Origin: Bradyrhizobium diazoefficiens | GTDB lineage: Bacteria; Pseudomonadota; Alphaproteobacteria; Rhizobiales; Xanthobacteraceae | DNA: 64,000 nucleotides | Assembly (NCBI RefSeq): GCF_018129965.1 | Contig: NZ_JAFCKW010000006.1 | Location: 124,001-188,000, forward strand | Reading direction: 5' to 3' | Part shown: piece after piece, positions 39,954-53,951 of the stretch | How positions within the stretch are numbered: the first letter of the stretch is position 1 | Layout: every line of letters starts with the position of its first letter | Program-made: the position numbers and the translations under genes | Notes under the pieces: generated by a model | Database searches by the model: none | Seen by the model: the letters and a program-made list of their open reading frames with translations, nothing else | Told to the model about the DNA's origin: nothing

Positions 39954-40030
39954 GGGCGGTTAGCTCAGCTGGTTAGAGCATCTCGTTTACACCGAGAGGG
40001 TCCGCGGTTCGAATCCGTGACCGCCCACCA
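39954..40030 (+). tRNA. tRNA-Val (anticodon UAC)
   Basis: 77 bases. Acceptor GGGCGGT pairs with ACCGCCC, encoded CCA. Anticodon stem TCTCG/CGAGA with loop TTTACAC gives UAC. D loop AGCTCAGCTGGTTAGAGC and T arm GGTTCGAATCC are canonical. Confidence 0.96.
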
Positions 40031-40098
40031 GCCTGCGCTCGTGTTGCGAGCTTCGGCTTGGCAGGCCAGCCCGGCGCATAGCTGTATGGGAGAGCCTG

Positions 40099-40959
40099 AT
40101 GCAACAGCCAACCGGACACGAGCAAAACGCCGACCAGATCGCCTATTGGAACGGGCCGAGCGGACAGCGCTGGGCCGATCGCCATGCAGCGCAGGAAAAG
40201 CTGCTTGGACCCATTGCCGACGCGCTGATCGACCGTGCGAGGCCGAAGGCCGGCGAGCGCGTGCTCGATGTCGGCTGCGGCTCCGGCGCGACGACGTTTG
40301 CGTTCGCCAAAGCGGTGGCGCCTGAAGGCTTCGCGCTCGGCCTTGACGTCTCCGAACCGATGCTGTCGCAGGCGCGTGCGTTTTCGCCGAAGGGGCTTCC
40401 GCTCGATTTCGTGCTGGCGGACGCGACGGTGCATGCGTTCGAGCCGGCGAGCTTCGACCTCTTGGTCTCGCGCTTCGGCGTGATGTTCTTCGCCGATCCC
40501 ATCGCATCCTTCACCAATCTGCGCCGCGCGCTGAAGCCGTCCGGTCGAGTGGCGTTTGCCTGCTGGCGCGAGCCGAAGGACAATCCGTGGATGATGGCGC
40601 CGCTGATGGCGGTCTACAAACACGTTCCGAAGATGCCGCCGGTTGGTCCCGAGGAGCCAGGCCCGTTCGCCTTTGCGTCGGAGGAGCGTGTGACGCGCAT
40701 CCTGAAGGGCGCGGGTTTCGCCGACGTTTCGCTGGAGCCGCACAATCTTCCGATGGACATCGCCATCGGCGGCGGGCTCGATGCTGCGGTCGAGGGCTCG
40801 CTCCAGATCGGCCCCGCCAGCCGCGCGCTGCAGGGCCATCCGCCGGAAACCTACGCGGCGGCCAGAGCCTCAATCCGCGACACGCTCGCGCCGTTCCTGA
40901 AAGGGCAGAGCGTGGCGCTGCAGGGCGCGATCTGGATCGTGACGGCGAAGGCGGGGTAG
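40099..40959 (+). CDS. class I SAM-dependent methyltransferase
   Basis: 286 aa. SAM-binding motif I VLDVGCGSGATTFAFAKAV (residues 55-73), motif II GLDVSEPMLSQAR, FVLADATVHAFEPASFDLLVSRFGVMFFADP and a C-terminal substrate-binding half. Resembles UbiE/small-molecule methyltransferases of the Methyltransf_25 type, but the substrate is unknown. It starts 69 bases after tRNA-Val. Confidence 0.85.
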   Translation: MQQPTGHEQNADQIAYWNGPSGQRWADRHAAQEKLLGPIADALIDRARPKAGERVLDVGCGSGATTFAFAKAVAPEGFALGLDVSEPMLSQARAFSPKGLPLDFVLADATVHAFEPASFDLLVSRFGVMFFADPIASFTNLRRALKPSGRVAFACWREPKDNPWMMAPLMAVYKHVPKMPPVGPEEPGPFAFASEERVTRILKGAGFADVSLEPHNLPMDIAIGGGLDAAVEGSLQIGPASRALQGHPPETYAAARASIRDTLAPFLKGQSVALQGAIWIVTAKAG

Positions 40960-41003
40960 CTCAACGCCGTTGGCGCGTACGTCGTCGCTGTCACACCCTC
41001 GGT

Positions 41004-41137
41004 GTCATCCCCGCGAAGGCGGGGATCCATAAACACAGGGAGAAGTTGCGGCGAAAAGCTGGTCACTCCGAGTCTTTGCCAAACCACTCCCTGTGGTTAT
41101 GGATCCCGGATCTGCGCTTCGCTTGTCCGGGATGACG
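41004..41137. repeat. intergenic palindromic repeat, GTCATCCC family (copy 4)
   Basis: GTCATCCCCGCGAAGGCGGGGATCC at left, and CGGATCTGCGCTTCGCTTGTCCGGGATGAC at right, with ATCCATAAACACAGGG and CCCTGTGGTTATGGATCC as an inner inverted pair. Longest copy in the window, between convergent genes. Confidence 0.65.
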
Positions 41138-41163
41138 GTGGAGATTGGAGTGCTCAGCAGCCT

Positions 41164-46306
<5,143 letters not shown>

Positions 46307-46310
<4 letters not shown>

Positions 46311-47581
46311 CGTGCGCTCTCCCGGGCCAGCGCGAAGGGATTGCCGACGAGGCCTTCGATGGTGGCGACGCCGGCGTGGAAGTTCTGTAGCGCCTCTTGC
46401 TCGCGCAGCCGCGCCTGTGACACGCTCGCCTGGGCGTCCAGCACTTCGAGCAGGGTGAAGCGGCCCTGTCCGTAGCCTTGCAAGATCGCTTCGGCGGCTT
46501 CGCTCGCCTTGGGAATCGCGGTCTCGCGCAGCACCGCGAGTTCGCGTAGCGAGCCCTGCAGCGAATCGTAGGCACGGCCGGCGATGACGATCAGCGTGTT
46601 GCGATTGGCCTCGCGCTCGGCCTTGGTCTTGGCGAGGCTTTCCTGTGCCGACAGGATGTTGCCCTGGTTCTGGTCGAACACGGGGATCGGCACCGAGACC
46701 GAAAGCCGCAGCGCGTCGTCATTGGTTTCGTTGAAATGGCGCCAGCCGGCGGCGACGCGCACGTCGGGATAGGGGCGCAGCCGCGCCATCAACAGCTCGG
46801 CATTGCGCTGGGCATAGACCGCGGTCCAGCGCACCAGTTGCGGATTGGCGTCGATGGCGGCGACGACCGACTGGAATGTCGGCGGCCGTCCCATGGTGTC
46901 GAGCCGGCCGTAGACCTCGCCGAATTTGGCGGTCGGATCGCCCATCAGCACCGCAAGCTCGCGCCGGGCGCTGGCAAGCGTCGCCTTGAAGCGTTCGCGG
47001 TCGGCCTTCACCAGGGCGGATGCGACTTCGGCGCGGCCGGTTTCGGCCGGCGAGGAGGCGCCGGCCTCGACGCGGCGGCGCAGCAGCGGCGTCAGCTTGT
47101 CGATCGCGGCGATCTGCTCGTCGAGGATCTGGATGCGCCGCTGCGCGCCGAGCACGCTGAGGAAGGCGATCGCGGTCTCCGACAGCACCTCCAGCCTGAC
47201 GGCCTGGCGCTGGATCGCCGCGACCTCGATGCCGGCGACACCGGCCGCGATCCGCGCATCGCGCTTGCCGAACAGCTCGAAAGCCTGGCTGATCTGGAGC
47301 GTGGTCTCGGCCGACTTCGTGCCGCGATAGATGCCCGAGCCGAGGGAGTTGTCCTGTTCATAGGACAATTCCGGATTGAGCAGCGCGCCCGCCTGGACGC
47401 GCTGTCCCGTGGCGATGCCGATATCGCGTTCCGCCGCCGTCAGGCGCGGGCTCGCGGCCAGCGCGCGCGACAGCGCCGCGCGCATGGTCAAGGTCTGGGC
47501 GTGGGACGACAGCACCAGGGATGGGCTGATGAGAATAGCCAACGCGCATGCGATGCGCGCGGCCGTTCGCCTGCAGGACAT
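46307..47581 (-). CDS. czcC: TolC-family outer membrane factor (CzcC-like)
   Basis: 424 aa from ATG 47581 (MSCRRTAARIACALAILISP), which gives a proper signal peptide ending SLVLSSHAQ; the frame is open to 47974 but that extension is Cys/Arg-rich and shadows the small His-rich gene. Two outer membrane efflux repeats: LSRALAASPRLTAAERDIGIATGQRVQAGALLNPELSYEQDN and VVAAIDANPQLVRWTAVYAQRNAEL, with long helices between. First pump gene of the czcCBA unit. Confidence 0.88.
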
Positions 47582-47636
47582 GAAGAGAACCCGTGAAAGA
47601 GACGAGATGGGCGCAAGCTGCGCCCGGCTGATCCGT

Positions 47637-48002
47637 TCAGGCCGGGTGTTTGGGAGGCGGGGAGTCCGTATCAGGCGCAATACCGGCGAAAACCGGCTGA
47701 TGCGGCATCGGCGGCGCGGCAACGAGTTCGGACACCGCTGCCGATTGCAGCGGTTGTGCAACGGCGATCGAGAAACAGCCATGGCAGTGATGGCCGCCGG
47801 CGGCCTTGTGATCACCGTGGCCGTCAGAGCCGGCGTCGAGGATCGAGGCGATCTCGGAGCCGCCCGCTGGGCTCGTGACATCGATGTCGTGAGCGCCATG
47901 GAGCGCGCCCGACAGCAGATAAAGGACCGCGACGAGCATTGCCAACAGCCCGCGCCAGTTGCGCCGTTGGTCAAATCTGCAAGGCTGGCGGAGCGAGGTC
48001 AC
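47637..48002 (-). CDS. His/Cys-rich small exported or membrane protein at the czc locus
   Basis: 121 aa. One membrane or signal segment (LLAMLVAVLYLLSGALHGAHD), then a metal-binding-looking stretch DGHGDHKAAGGHHCHGCFS with 5 His and 2 Cys, and a Pro-rich end. It lies 55 bases upstream of czcC on the same strand, so it probably leads the efflux operon. A periplasmic metal chaperone or sensor is inferred from position and composition only. Confidence 0.65.
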   Translation of the reverse strand: MTSLRQPCRFDQRRNWRGLLAMLVAVLYLLSGALHGAHDIDVTSPAGGSEIASILDAGSDGHGDHKAAGGHHCHGCFSIAVAQPLQSAAVSELVAAPPMPHQPVFAGIAPDTDSPPPKHPA

Positions 48003-48584
48003 GAGGTCACTCAGGTTTTCGGTTCGGTTGCCGTAGCATGGTGCAAAGAACAGTGTCGACCCGCAACATTGTTACGTGTGGGGAACTTGCCTTTTGTCGA
48101 CAAGGTTTGAGGGGGCAGAAATCGGCCTGTCGCGCCGGTAGGCGGCGAGTGCTGCTTCGTCGCATTTGTTGACCTGTCATCTTCTGCTCGTGTGGTTCGC
48201 GTCGATCAGGTCGAGCGAAGGTCAGACAGACCGTCCGAGGGTGGAGCACCCCCGTACCGGCGGCCAACATGTCTTCGTGGCATAGGTCACTTCAACCCGT
48301 CATGGGATGTCTGTCTTTGCCCCCAAATCAGCGGATGAGCCTTTTGTGTCTCCGAACAATTAAAGATAATGCGTCTTCAGGACAACTCATCCAGTACGTG
48401 TAACAGCAACGTCGTCTGCTTGAGGCAGAGTGGGTATATTCGGGCGACTCGCTTCTTGTGAAGGTATTCGACTCTTCGACGTGTTTTTCGTTGAAGCTGC
48501 GGCGTCAAAGATCGCTGCGGGCAAGGCCAAAAACGGATTTTTTTAATTTCATATTTTTGAATTGACGAGGGCGGTGCTGCGTCA
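48003..48584. other. gene-free AT-richer stretch between czc and sugar genes
   Basis: Nearly 600 bases without a supported gene. From about 48300 it is visibly AT-richer than the surroundings, ending in a TTTTTTTAATTTCATATTTT run just before the GT2 start. Short frames there have no motifs. It likely holds promoters for both flanks and may mark the edge of acquired DNA. Confidence 0.5.
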
Positions 48585-49541
48585 ATGAGTGTGTACCCCA
48601 TTTCCTTATCGGTCATCATTCTGACATTGAATGAAGAGCCTCACCTGGCGCGAGCCATTCATTCGATCGGGAATATCGCAGAGCAGATTTTTGTCGTCGA
48701 TTCCGGCTCGACGGATCGAACCGTCGAGATTGCGCGCAAGATGGGCGCCATTGTCGAGGACCATCCATTCATCAACCAGGCGGATCAATTTCAGTGGGCA
48801 CTCGATGATCTGCCGATCCGCAGCGACTGGATCCTGCGCCTTGATGCCGACGAGGTGCTGACGCCCGGGCTTGTCGCGGAGATCGCGCGCCGGCTACCTT
48901 TGTTGCCTGCCGACGTGACGGGCATCGTCCTGAAGCTTGGTTATATATTCCAGAACCAGAAGATAAATTTCGGTGGCCGGCGGCTGCGTCTGCTGCGTCT
49001 CGTGCGCAGGGGGCACGCTCATGTCGAACCGCGCTGGATGGACGAGCATCTGGTGGTGAGAAGCGGCCGCATCGTAACTTTTTCAGGAGAAATGTTCGAT
49101 CACAATCTCAAGGACCTGACCAGTTTCGTCCGGAAGCACAACGGCTATGCGACACGCGAGGCGCTCCAACTCCTGCTTGATCGCCACGCGGCCGCGAGGC
49201 CGAATGTCGCGACGACCCGAAAGATCATGAGCCGGCAGAAAATACTGAAACGACTGCTGCGGGACAAGTTGTACAACCGAATGCCGCTTTGGATGGGGCC
49301 AATCTCGTATTTCTTGTATCGCTACGTCCTGTTGCTTGGCTTCCTTGACGGACGAAAGGCGCTCACTTACCATTTTTTGCAGGGATTATGGTATCGCTTC
49401 CTGGTCGCCGCGAAGGTGCTGGAATTTGAAAGGTCGATCGGCAACATCACCGATCCCCACGACCGGATCCGGATGCTCGGCAAAATCACCGGACAAGAGA
49501 TCGCGTTCCCGAAAGAGGGCGCTGAACCCTCATGTGATTAG
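48585..49541 (+). CDS. GT2 glycosyltransferase (WaaE/KdtX-like)
   Basis: 318 aa. GT-A nucleotide-binding motifs: LSVIILTLNEEPHLARAI (8-25), IFVVDSGSTDRTVEIARKMGA and the DxD-type DWILRLDADEVL (about 80-92); RGHAHVEPRWMDEHLVV acceptor region; C-terminal helical part LYNRMPLWMGPISYFLYRYVLLLGFLDG, membrane-associated. This arrangement resembles LPS-core beta-1,4-glucosyltransferases. It ends 11 bases before the ChbG-type gene, suggesting a sugar-transfer-then-deacetylate pair. Confidence 0.85.
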   Translation: MSVYPISLSVIILTLNEEPHLARAIHSIGNIAEQIFVVDSGSTDRTVEIARKMGAIVEDHPFINQADQFQWALDDLPIRSDWILRLDADEVLTPGLVAEIARRLPLLPADVTGIVLKLGYIFQNQKINFGGRRLRLLRLVRRGHAHVEPRWMDEHLVVRSGRIVTFSGEMFDHNLKDLTSFVRKHNGYATREALQLLLDRHAAARPNVATTRKIMSRQKILKRLLRDKLYNRMPLWMGPISYFLYRYVLLLGFLDGRKALTYHFLQGLWYRFLVAAKVLEFERSIGNITDPHDRIRMLGKITGQEIAFPKEGAEPSCD

Positions 49542-49552
49542 GAGCGTCGGGA

Positions 49553-50338
49553 GTGAAGATCATCACCAACGCCGACGATTTCGGCCAATCCGACGAAACG
49601 GTTGCCGCCACCATCGCGTGCTTCAAGGCCGGCGCATTGACGAGTGCGACGATCATGGTAAAAATGCCGGGATCGGCATCAGCCATCTCGTTCGCGCGAG
49701 CGCACCGCGAGTTCAGTTTCGGCGTCCACCTCACTTTTGCGGCAGAAGCCGGAGGGTCCAACGAAACCGCCGTTTCCGATCCGCGCCTGTTGCCAACTAT
49801 CGCTTATCCGGACGGCCGGTTGCGGCCAACCTCAACGATCCGTATTCTCGCATTGCAGGGGCGCATCCCGCGCCAGGAGATCGCGATCGAGGCTGAGGCG
49901 CAGATCAGCCGGCTACGCGACATGGGGGTGCCTGTGTCCCATGTCGATTCCCATGGCCACCTCCACAAATTCGCTCCGTTCCGGCGCGCGCTGGCCACGG
50001 TATTGCCGCGCTTCGGGATCCGCAAGGTTCGCGCCGTTCAGGACGTCTATCTGAAAAGACCCTACACCAGCCCGACCTACTGGTTCGGACGATACTGGGG
50101 CCGTGAAATTGCTCGGAACTACAAAACAACGGATCATTTCTTCATGCCGACCAGCAGCGGTGAACATGCCGGATGGGCGCCAAGGCTCCTGGAGAGGCTG
50201 TCAGGAGATTGCATCGAGATCGGTGTTCATCCCGGCCATGACGAGACCTGGCGAAAGATGGAGTGGAACGGCATCGTCGAATTTGCGGCCCTTGCGGTCG
50301 CAAGCGGACACCGTCTGACAACGTGGAATGATCTCTGA
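49553..50338 (+). CDS. ChbG/HpnK (YdjC) family carbohydrate deacetylase
   Basis: 261 aa from GTG 49553, with GGAGCGTCGGGAG upstream. Metal and catalytic motifs are intact: ITNADDFGQSDETV (4-17, catalytic Asp and metal Asp) and HVDSHGHLHKF (about 130-140, metal His); HPGHDE near the end. Family members remove N-acetyl groups from chitobiose or from GlcNAc in hopanoid or glycolipid biosynthesis. With the GT2 upstream, deacetylation of a freshly added N-acetyl-hexosamine is the likely role. Contrast with the inactive-looking NodB fold at 11967. Confidence 0.85.
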   Translation: MKIITNADDFGQSDETVAATIACFKAGALTSATIMVKMPGSASAISFARAHREFSFGVHLTFAAEAGGSNETAVSDPRLLPTIAYPDGRLRPTSTIRILALQGRIPRQEIAIEAEAQISRLRDMGVPVSHVDSHGHLHKFAPFRRALATVLPRFGIRKVRAVQDVYLKRPYTSPTYWFGRYWGREIARNYKTTDHFFMPTSSGEHAGWAPRLLERLSGDCIEIGVHPGHDETWRKMEWNGIVEFAALAVASGHRLTTWNDL

Positions 50339-50663
50339 GACCGCGACGGCGGTGCGGGCCATCGTGCGCGGCCGCGGTCTGCGCAAGTCATACCTCAGGG
50401 CATCATCACAACGAAGTCTTCGGACGAAAAGGCACATTTCGTGAGAAGCCGGCTTCCGCCGTTGAACGAGATGCCATTCCAGTCACGCCTGATATCGCGC
50501 GCGCCATTCCGCGACGATGGCTTCGAGCTTAACCCGGGTCGTTCCGAGGGCAGGTGAGATGGCAGCGGTCCAATTGACCGCGCTGCCCGCCGATTGGGCG
50601 CTCAGAGACGATAAAATGACGGGTCTCGCTGCCGCTTTGGCCGGACGGATCCGTGGGATCGAT
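50339..50663. other. gene-free stretch
   Basis: Between the ChbG-type gene and pepT. Short frames on both strands are open, but none has a convincing start or motif. Nothing else is recognised. Confidence 0.45.
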
Positions 50664-51920
50664 TCAATGGCCGGCCTTCTCCTCCCAGATCATCGCCAGA
50701 TGGACGATGGTCTGTACCGCCTTTTCCATGTCCTGCCGGCTGACCCATTCCAACCGCGAATGAAACGCATGTTCACCGGCGAAGATGTTGGGGCAGGGCA
50801 GGCCCATGAAGGACAGGCGTGAGCCGTCGGTGCCGCCGCGGATCGCGGTGCGCATCGGACGCAGACCGGCGCGGCGAATCGCCTCGATGGCGTATTCGAG
50901 GATGTGCGGGTGACGGTCGATCACCTGCTTCATGTTGCGGTACTGCTCTTTCACCTCGAACGTGTAGGTCGAGCGCGGATAGTCCTTCATCACGTCCTTG
51001 ACGATGCCTTCGAGCAGGGCCTCCTTCTCCTTCAGCCCTTCCTCGGTGAAGTCGCGCACGATGAAGGAGAGCGTCGCCTGCTCCAGCGCGCCCTCGATGC
51101 CGATCGGGTGCAGGAAGCCCTGCTTGCCTGACGTCGTCTCGGGCGAGCAACCGTCCTTGGGCAGTCGCTCGATGATGGCGGCCGCGATCTTGATCGCGTG
51201 TTCCATCTTGCCCTTGGCATAGCCGGGATGGGCACTGACGCCGTTGATGACGATCGTGGCACCATCGGCCGAGAAGGTCTCGTCCTCGACGGAGCCTGCG
51301 CTCTCGCCGTCCATGGTGTAGCCGAAATCGGCGCCGAGCTTCTTGATGTCGACATTGTCGACGCCGCGGCCGATTTCCTCATCGGGCGTGAACAGGATCT
51401 TAATGGTACCGTGCTTCACATCGGGGTTGTTGATGAAGAAATCCGCGGCATCCATGATCTCGGCGACGCCGGCCTTGTTGTCGGCGCCGAGCAGCGTGGT
51501 GCCGTCGGTGGTGATGATGTCGTTACCGATCTGGTTCTTCAGCGCGGGATGTTCGGCGAAGCGGATCACCTGGCTGGGATCGCCCGGCAGCGTGATGTCG
51601 CCGCCGCGATAGTTCTTCACGATTTGCGGCTTGACGTCCTTGCCGGTGACGTCGGGCGAGGTGTCCATGTGCGAGCAGAAGCAGATCACCGGCACCTTCT
51701 TGTCGGTGTTGGCCGGGATCGTCGCATAGACATAGCCGTAATCGTCGAGATGGGCGTCCGCGACGCCGATGGCCTTCAGCTCGGCGACGAGCACGCGGCC
51801 GAGGTCCTTCTGCTTCTCGGTGGACGGGGAGCGAGGGGATTCCGGATCGGACTGTGTGTCGATGGTGACGTAGCGCAGGAAGCGCTCGGTCACGGTATGC
51901 GTGAAGGTGAGGGAGGACAT
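50664..51920 (-). CDS. pepT: peptidase T (tripeptide aminopeptidase)
   Basis: Dinuclear-zinc M20B exopeptidase that takes the N-terminal residue from tripeptides in the cytosol. 418 aa. Zinc and catalytic motifs: ICFCSHMDTSPDVTG (HxD, about 75-89), TTDGTTLLGADNKAGVAEIM, LFTPDEEIGRGVDNVD (general base Glu) and IRGGTDGSRLSFMGLPCPNIFAGEHAFHSRLEW. ATG at 51920. Single gene. Confidence 0.94.
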   Translation of the reverse strand: MSSLTFTHTVTERFLRYVTIDTQSDPESPRSPSTEKQKDLGRVLVAELKAIGVADAHLDDYGYVYATIPANTDKKVPVICFCSHMDTSPDVTGKDVKPQIVKNYRGGDITLPGDPSQVIRFAEHPALKNQIGNDIITTDGTTLLGADNKAGVAEIMDAADFFINNPDVKHGTIKILFTPDEEIGRGVDNVDIKKLGADFGYTMDGESAGSVEDETFSADGATIVINGVSAHPGYAKGKMEHAIKIAAAIIERLPKDGCSPETTSGKQGFLHPIGIEGALEQATLSFIVRDFTEEGLKEKEALLEGIVKDVMKDYPRSTYTFEVKEQYRNMKQVIDRHPHILEYAIEAIRRAGLRPMRTAIRGGTDGSRLSFMGLPCPNIFAGEHAFHSRLEWVSRQDMEKAVQTIVHLAMIWEEKAGH

Positions 51921-52024
51921 GTCTGGTCAAACCGCCGGGGTCAGGGGAGCTAGCGGTATACCAGAAAAACGGGCCGCGTTGCGGCCGGAACCGCGTGGAT
52001 CAGGCTTAACGAAACGTAAGTCGC

Positions 52025-52369
52025 TCAGATCGCCTCTTTCAGTTCCTTGACCGGGCGGAAGGTGACCTTCTTGCTGGCCTTGATGTGGATCGCCTCGCCG
52101 GTGCCGGGATTGCGGCCGGTGCGGGCGGCGCGCCTTCGGACCTGCAGGATGCCAAGCCCGACGATCCTGACACGGTCGCCCTTTTTCAGGTGCTTGGTGA
52201 TCAGCTCGACCATATCGGTGAGGATAGCCTCGGCGTGCTTCTTGGACAGGTCCTGGCTGTCCGCAATGTCAGCGGCAAGGTGCTTGAGCGTGATGGTGGC
52301 CGGCGCGGATGCCTTCTTGGCAGAATCCTTCTTGGCCGGGTCTTTCCTCGCCGGGTCCTTTTTCGCCAT
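52025..52369 (-). CDS. HU family DNA-binding protein with basic N-terminal tail
   Basis: 114 aa from ATG 52369, with GAGGAGG upstream. Residues 2-24 form a Lys/Ala/Asp tail of repeated DPA(R/K)K and DSAKK units, like histone H1 or mycobacterial Hlp tails but at the N-terminus. The HU fold follows: TLKHLAADIADSQDLSKKHAEAILTDMVELITKHLKKGDRVRIVGLGILQVRRRAARTGRNPGTGE, with GRNPxTGE and KKVTFRPVKELKEAI. The DNA-wrapping arm proline is kept. Nucleoid compaction role. Confidence 0.88.
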   Translation of the reverse strand: MAKKDPARKDPAKKDSAKKASAPATITLKHLAADIADSQDLSKKHAEAILTDMVELITKHLKKGDRVRIVGLGILQVRRRAARTGRNPGTGEAIHIKASKKVTFRPVKELKEAI

Positions 52370-53126
52370 ATCTGGCCTCCTCGATGACAGGGAAGCCCGC
52401 GAAAAGCTGGGGAAGCGTGGGGATCCCTTCAAGTCAATGAAGACGTAGACGATTCGGACGCAGGCTGCCTACGCTGCGGGACGGCGTCTCGATCAAGGCG
52501 GGGTCGATGACTTCAGCTGTTTCGTTGCCGGCCTGCGGCCGACCAAACCAAAGGAAAACCCCAAGACCGTGCCGGCCCAGGCGAGCCCCGCGGGCGCTGC
52601 CTCGCGCGCTGGATTTTCGCTTGTAAGAAACAGGACGCGATCAATGCGAGCAGCCCGCAAAAGCAAAGCCCAGGGTATCGGCGACCAAGGATTGTTAAAC
52701 GTATGGAGGGCAGTTAAAATATGCACCGCACTTGGGTTGTGGAAAGAGTGGAGCAACGACGGGCGCGGTATTTTTCGCTGTCGGAAATATGCGCCTTGAT
52801 TGGGTCTGCCCGGGGGCTGCCACTTGCGTTGTGTTGCTGACTAACGCGATTGATGGCTTCATTGAGTGGGGCAGGAACTTTATCGGCAGGCGCATTCTGG
52901 TTGCTACTGGACGATCTGGTAGCTCCCGGCGCACTTCGTCCGCGCGATCGCGCGCTGAAACTTGCGGGTATCGACAAATTTGGTTGCACTTCCTGCGGAG
53001 CACTTGCTTGTGCGGCAAATGGCGGCATTGCGGCGGGGCGCTTGACGCACTCTGTGGACGAAGAATGAAGGTGTATCTAAGTGCCGATGCAGCCATTTGA
53101 ATATGCTGAACCTAGAGCGAACGTGA
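52370..53126. other. gene-free accessory stretch before the PhyH cluster
   Basis: About 750 bases with several overlapping short frames (for example 52493-52756 minus and 52850-53068 plus) but no ribosome site, motif or clear coding bias. Less GC-rich than the flanks. No repeat of the tRNA-Asp 3' end was seen here. Confidence 0.5.
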
Positions 53127-53951
53127 ATGGGTCTTGATCAAAACATCGTAGTGCACGGCGTTCGCGAGCGAACCCCTTACACGTCGCCAGCGGAGTTTGT
53201 TCGCGAAAATCTCAGGCTGCGCGGCTTTGCCGTCATCCGAAGCTCTTTCGCACCGGAATTTATCGAAGAAATTTCAACCGCCATTGATTCGACCTATGAT
53301 GCTCAGTGCAAACTGCACGGCGGCGAGGCGAATCTGGTGAAGATCAGTGATGCGCATATTGTCCGCGCACCTTGTAGCCTGGACGATCGATTTATCGCCG
53401 TGGCGATGGATCCGGTTTTGCAGGAGATCTGCGAACTCGTCCTTGGCCCCTACTGGATCCTTCAGAACCAGAACGCCGTGATCAACATTCCCGGCACAGA
53501 TCATTACCAGTTTACGTGGCACCGCGATCTCAATTATCAGCATTGGACCTCGAGCCGATCCCTCGGACTTAGCGCCTTGCTTTGCGTGGATCCCTTTAAT
53601 GAAGTTACCGGCGGAACCTATGTCCTTCCGGGCAGTCAGCATTCGGAGGCGTTTCCGTCCGATCGGTACGTTCTGGAGAACCAGGTGGTGGTTTGTGCCG
53701 CACCCGGAGACTGGATCGTGTTCGACAGCATGCTGTTCCACCGGACTGGGCAGAACTCGTCGAAGATCACCCGCCGAGGTATCAACCACATCATCGTTCC
53801 GCCGATCATCCGCCAGCAATACAGCTTTCCGAATATGCTCGCCGGTCGCCTGAAAAGTGATGCCGAACGACGCTTCTTCGGTGTTGGTCAGGAGCCTTCT
53901 CCGAGTGCCGACGAATGGCGGCAGTCTCGGATTGACGCGCTTAATGTCTGA
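53127..53951 (+). CDS. phytanoyl-CoA dioxygenase (PhyH) family protein
   Basis: Fe(II)/2-oxoglutarate oxygenase fold. 274 aa. Iron ligands: His and Asp in FTWHRDLNYQHW (about 131-142) and the distal His in FDSMLFHRTGQNSS (about 203-216), with the 2-oxoglutarate-binding Arg in the following SKITRRGINHII. LRGFAVIRSSFAPEFI begins the domain and NEVTGGTYVLPGSQHSE is typical. Members hydroxylate lipids, small natural products or sugars. First gene of a tight three-gene cluster; its stop overlaps the FkbM start by 8 bases. Confidence 0.85.
   Translation: MGLDQNIVVHGVRERTPYTSPAEFVRENLRLRGFAVIRSSFAPEFIEEISTAIDSTYDAQCKLHGGEANLVKISDAHIVRAPCSLDDRFIAVAMDPVLQEICELVLGPYWILQNQNAVINIPGTDHYQFTWHRDLNYQHWTSSRSLGLSALLCVDPFNEVTGGTYVLPGSQHSEAFPSDRYVLENQVVVCAAPGDWIVFDSMLFHRTGQNSSKITRRGINHIIVPPIIRQQYSFPNMLAGRLKSDAERRFFGVGQEPSPSADEWRQSRIDALNV

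Noticed and set aside
47582..47974. N-terminal extension of the CzcC-like frame up to 47974
   Set aside because: It would bury the signal peptide inside the protein and the extension is Cys/Arg-rich shadow of the His-rich gene in another frame.
48377..48619. 80-codon minus frame in the AT-richer gap
   Set aside because: Overlaps the GT2 start, no motif, no ribosome site.
50483..50663. Minus-strand frame ending VKLEAIVAEWRARYQA that looks like a gene 3' end
   Set aside because: Only about 60 codons, no start and no recognisable domain; continuing upstream it enters the pepT gene in another frame. Could be a remnant but not supportable.
52493..52756. 87-codon minus frame with a C-terminal hydrophobic stretch then basic residues, checked for a PEP-CTERM tail
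   Set aside because: No Pro-Glu-Pro motif, no signal peptide and no ribosome site; overlapping frames are equally open.
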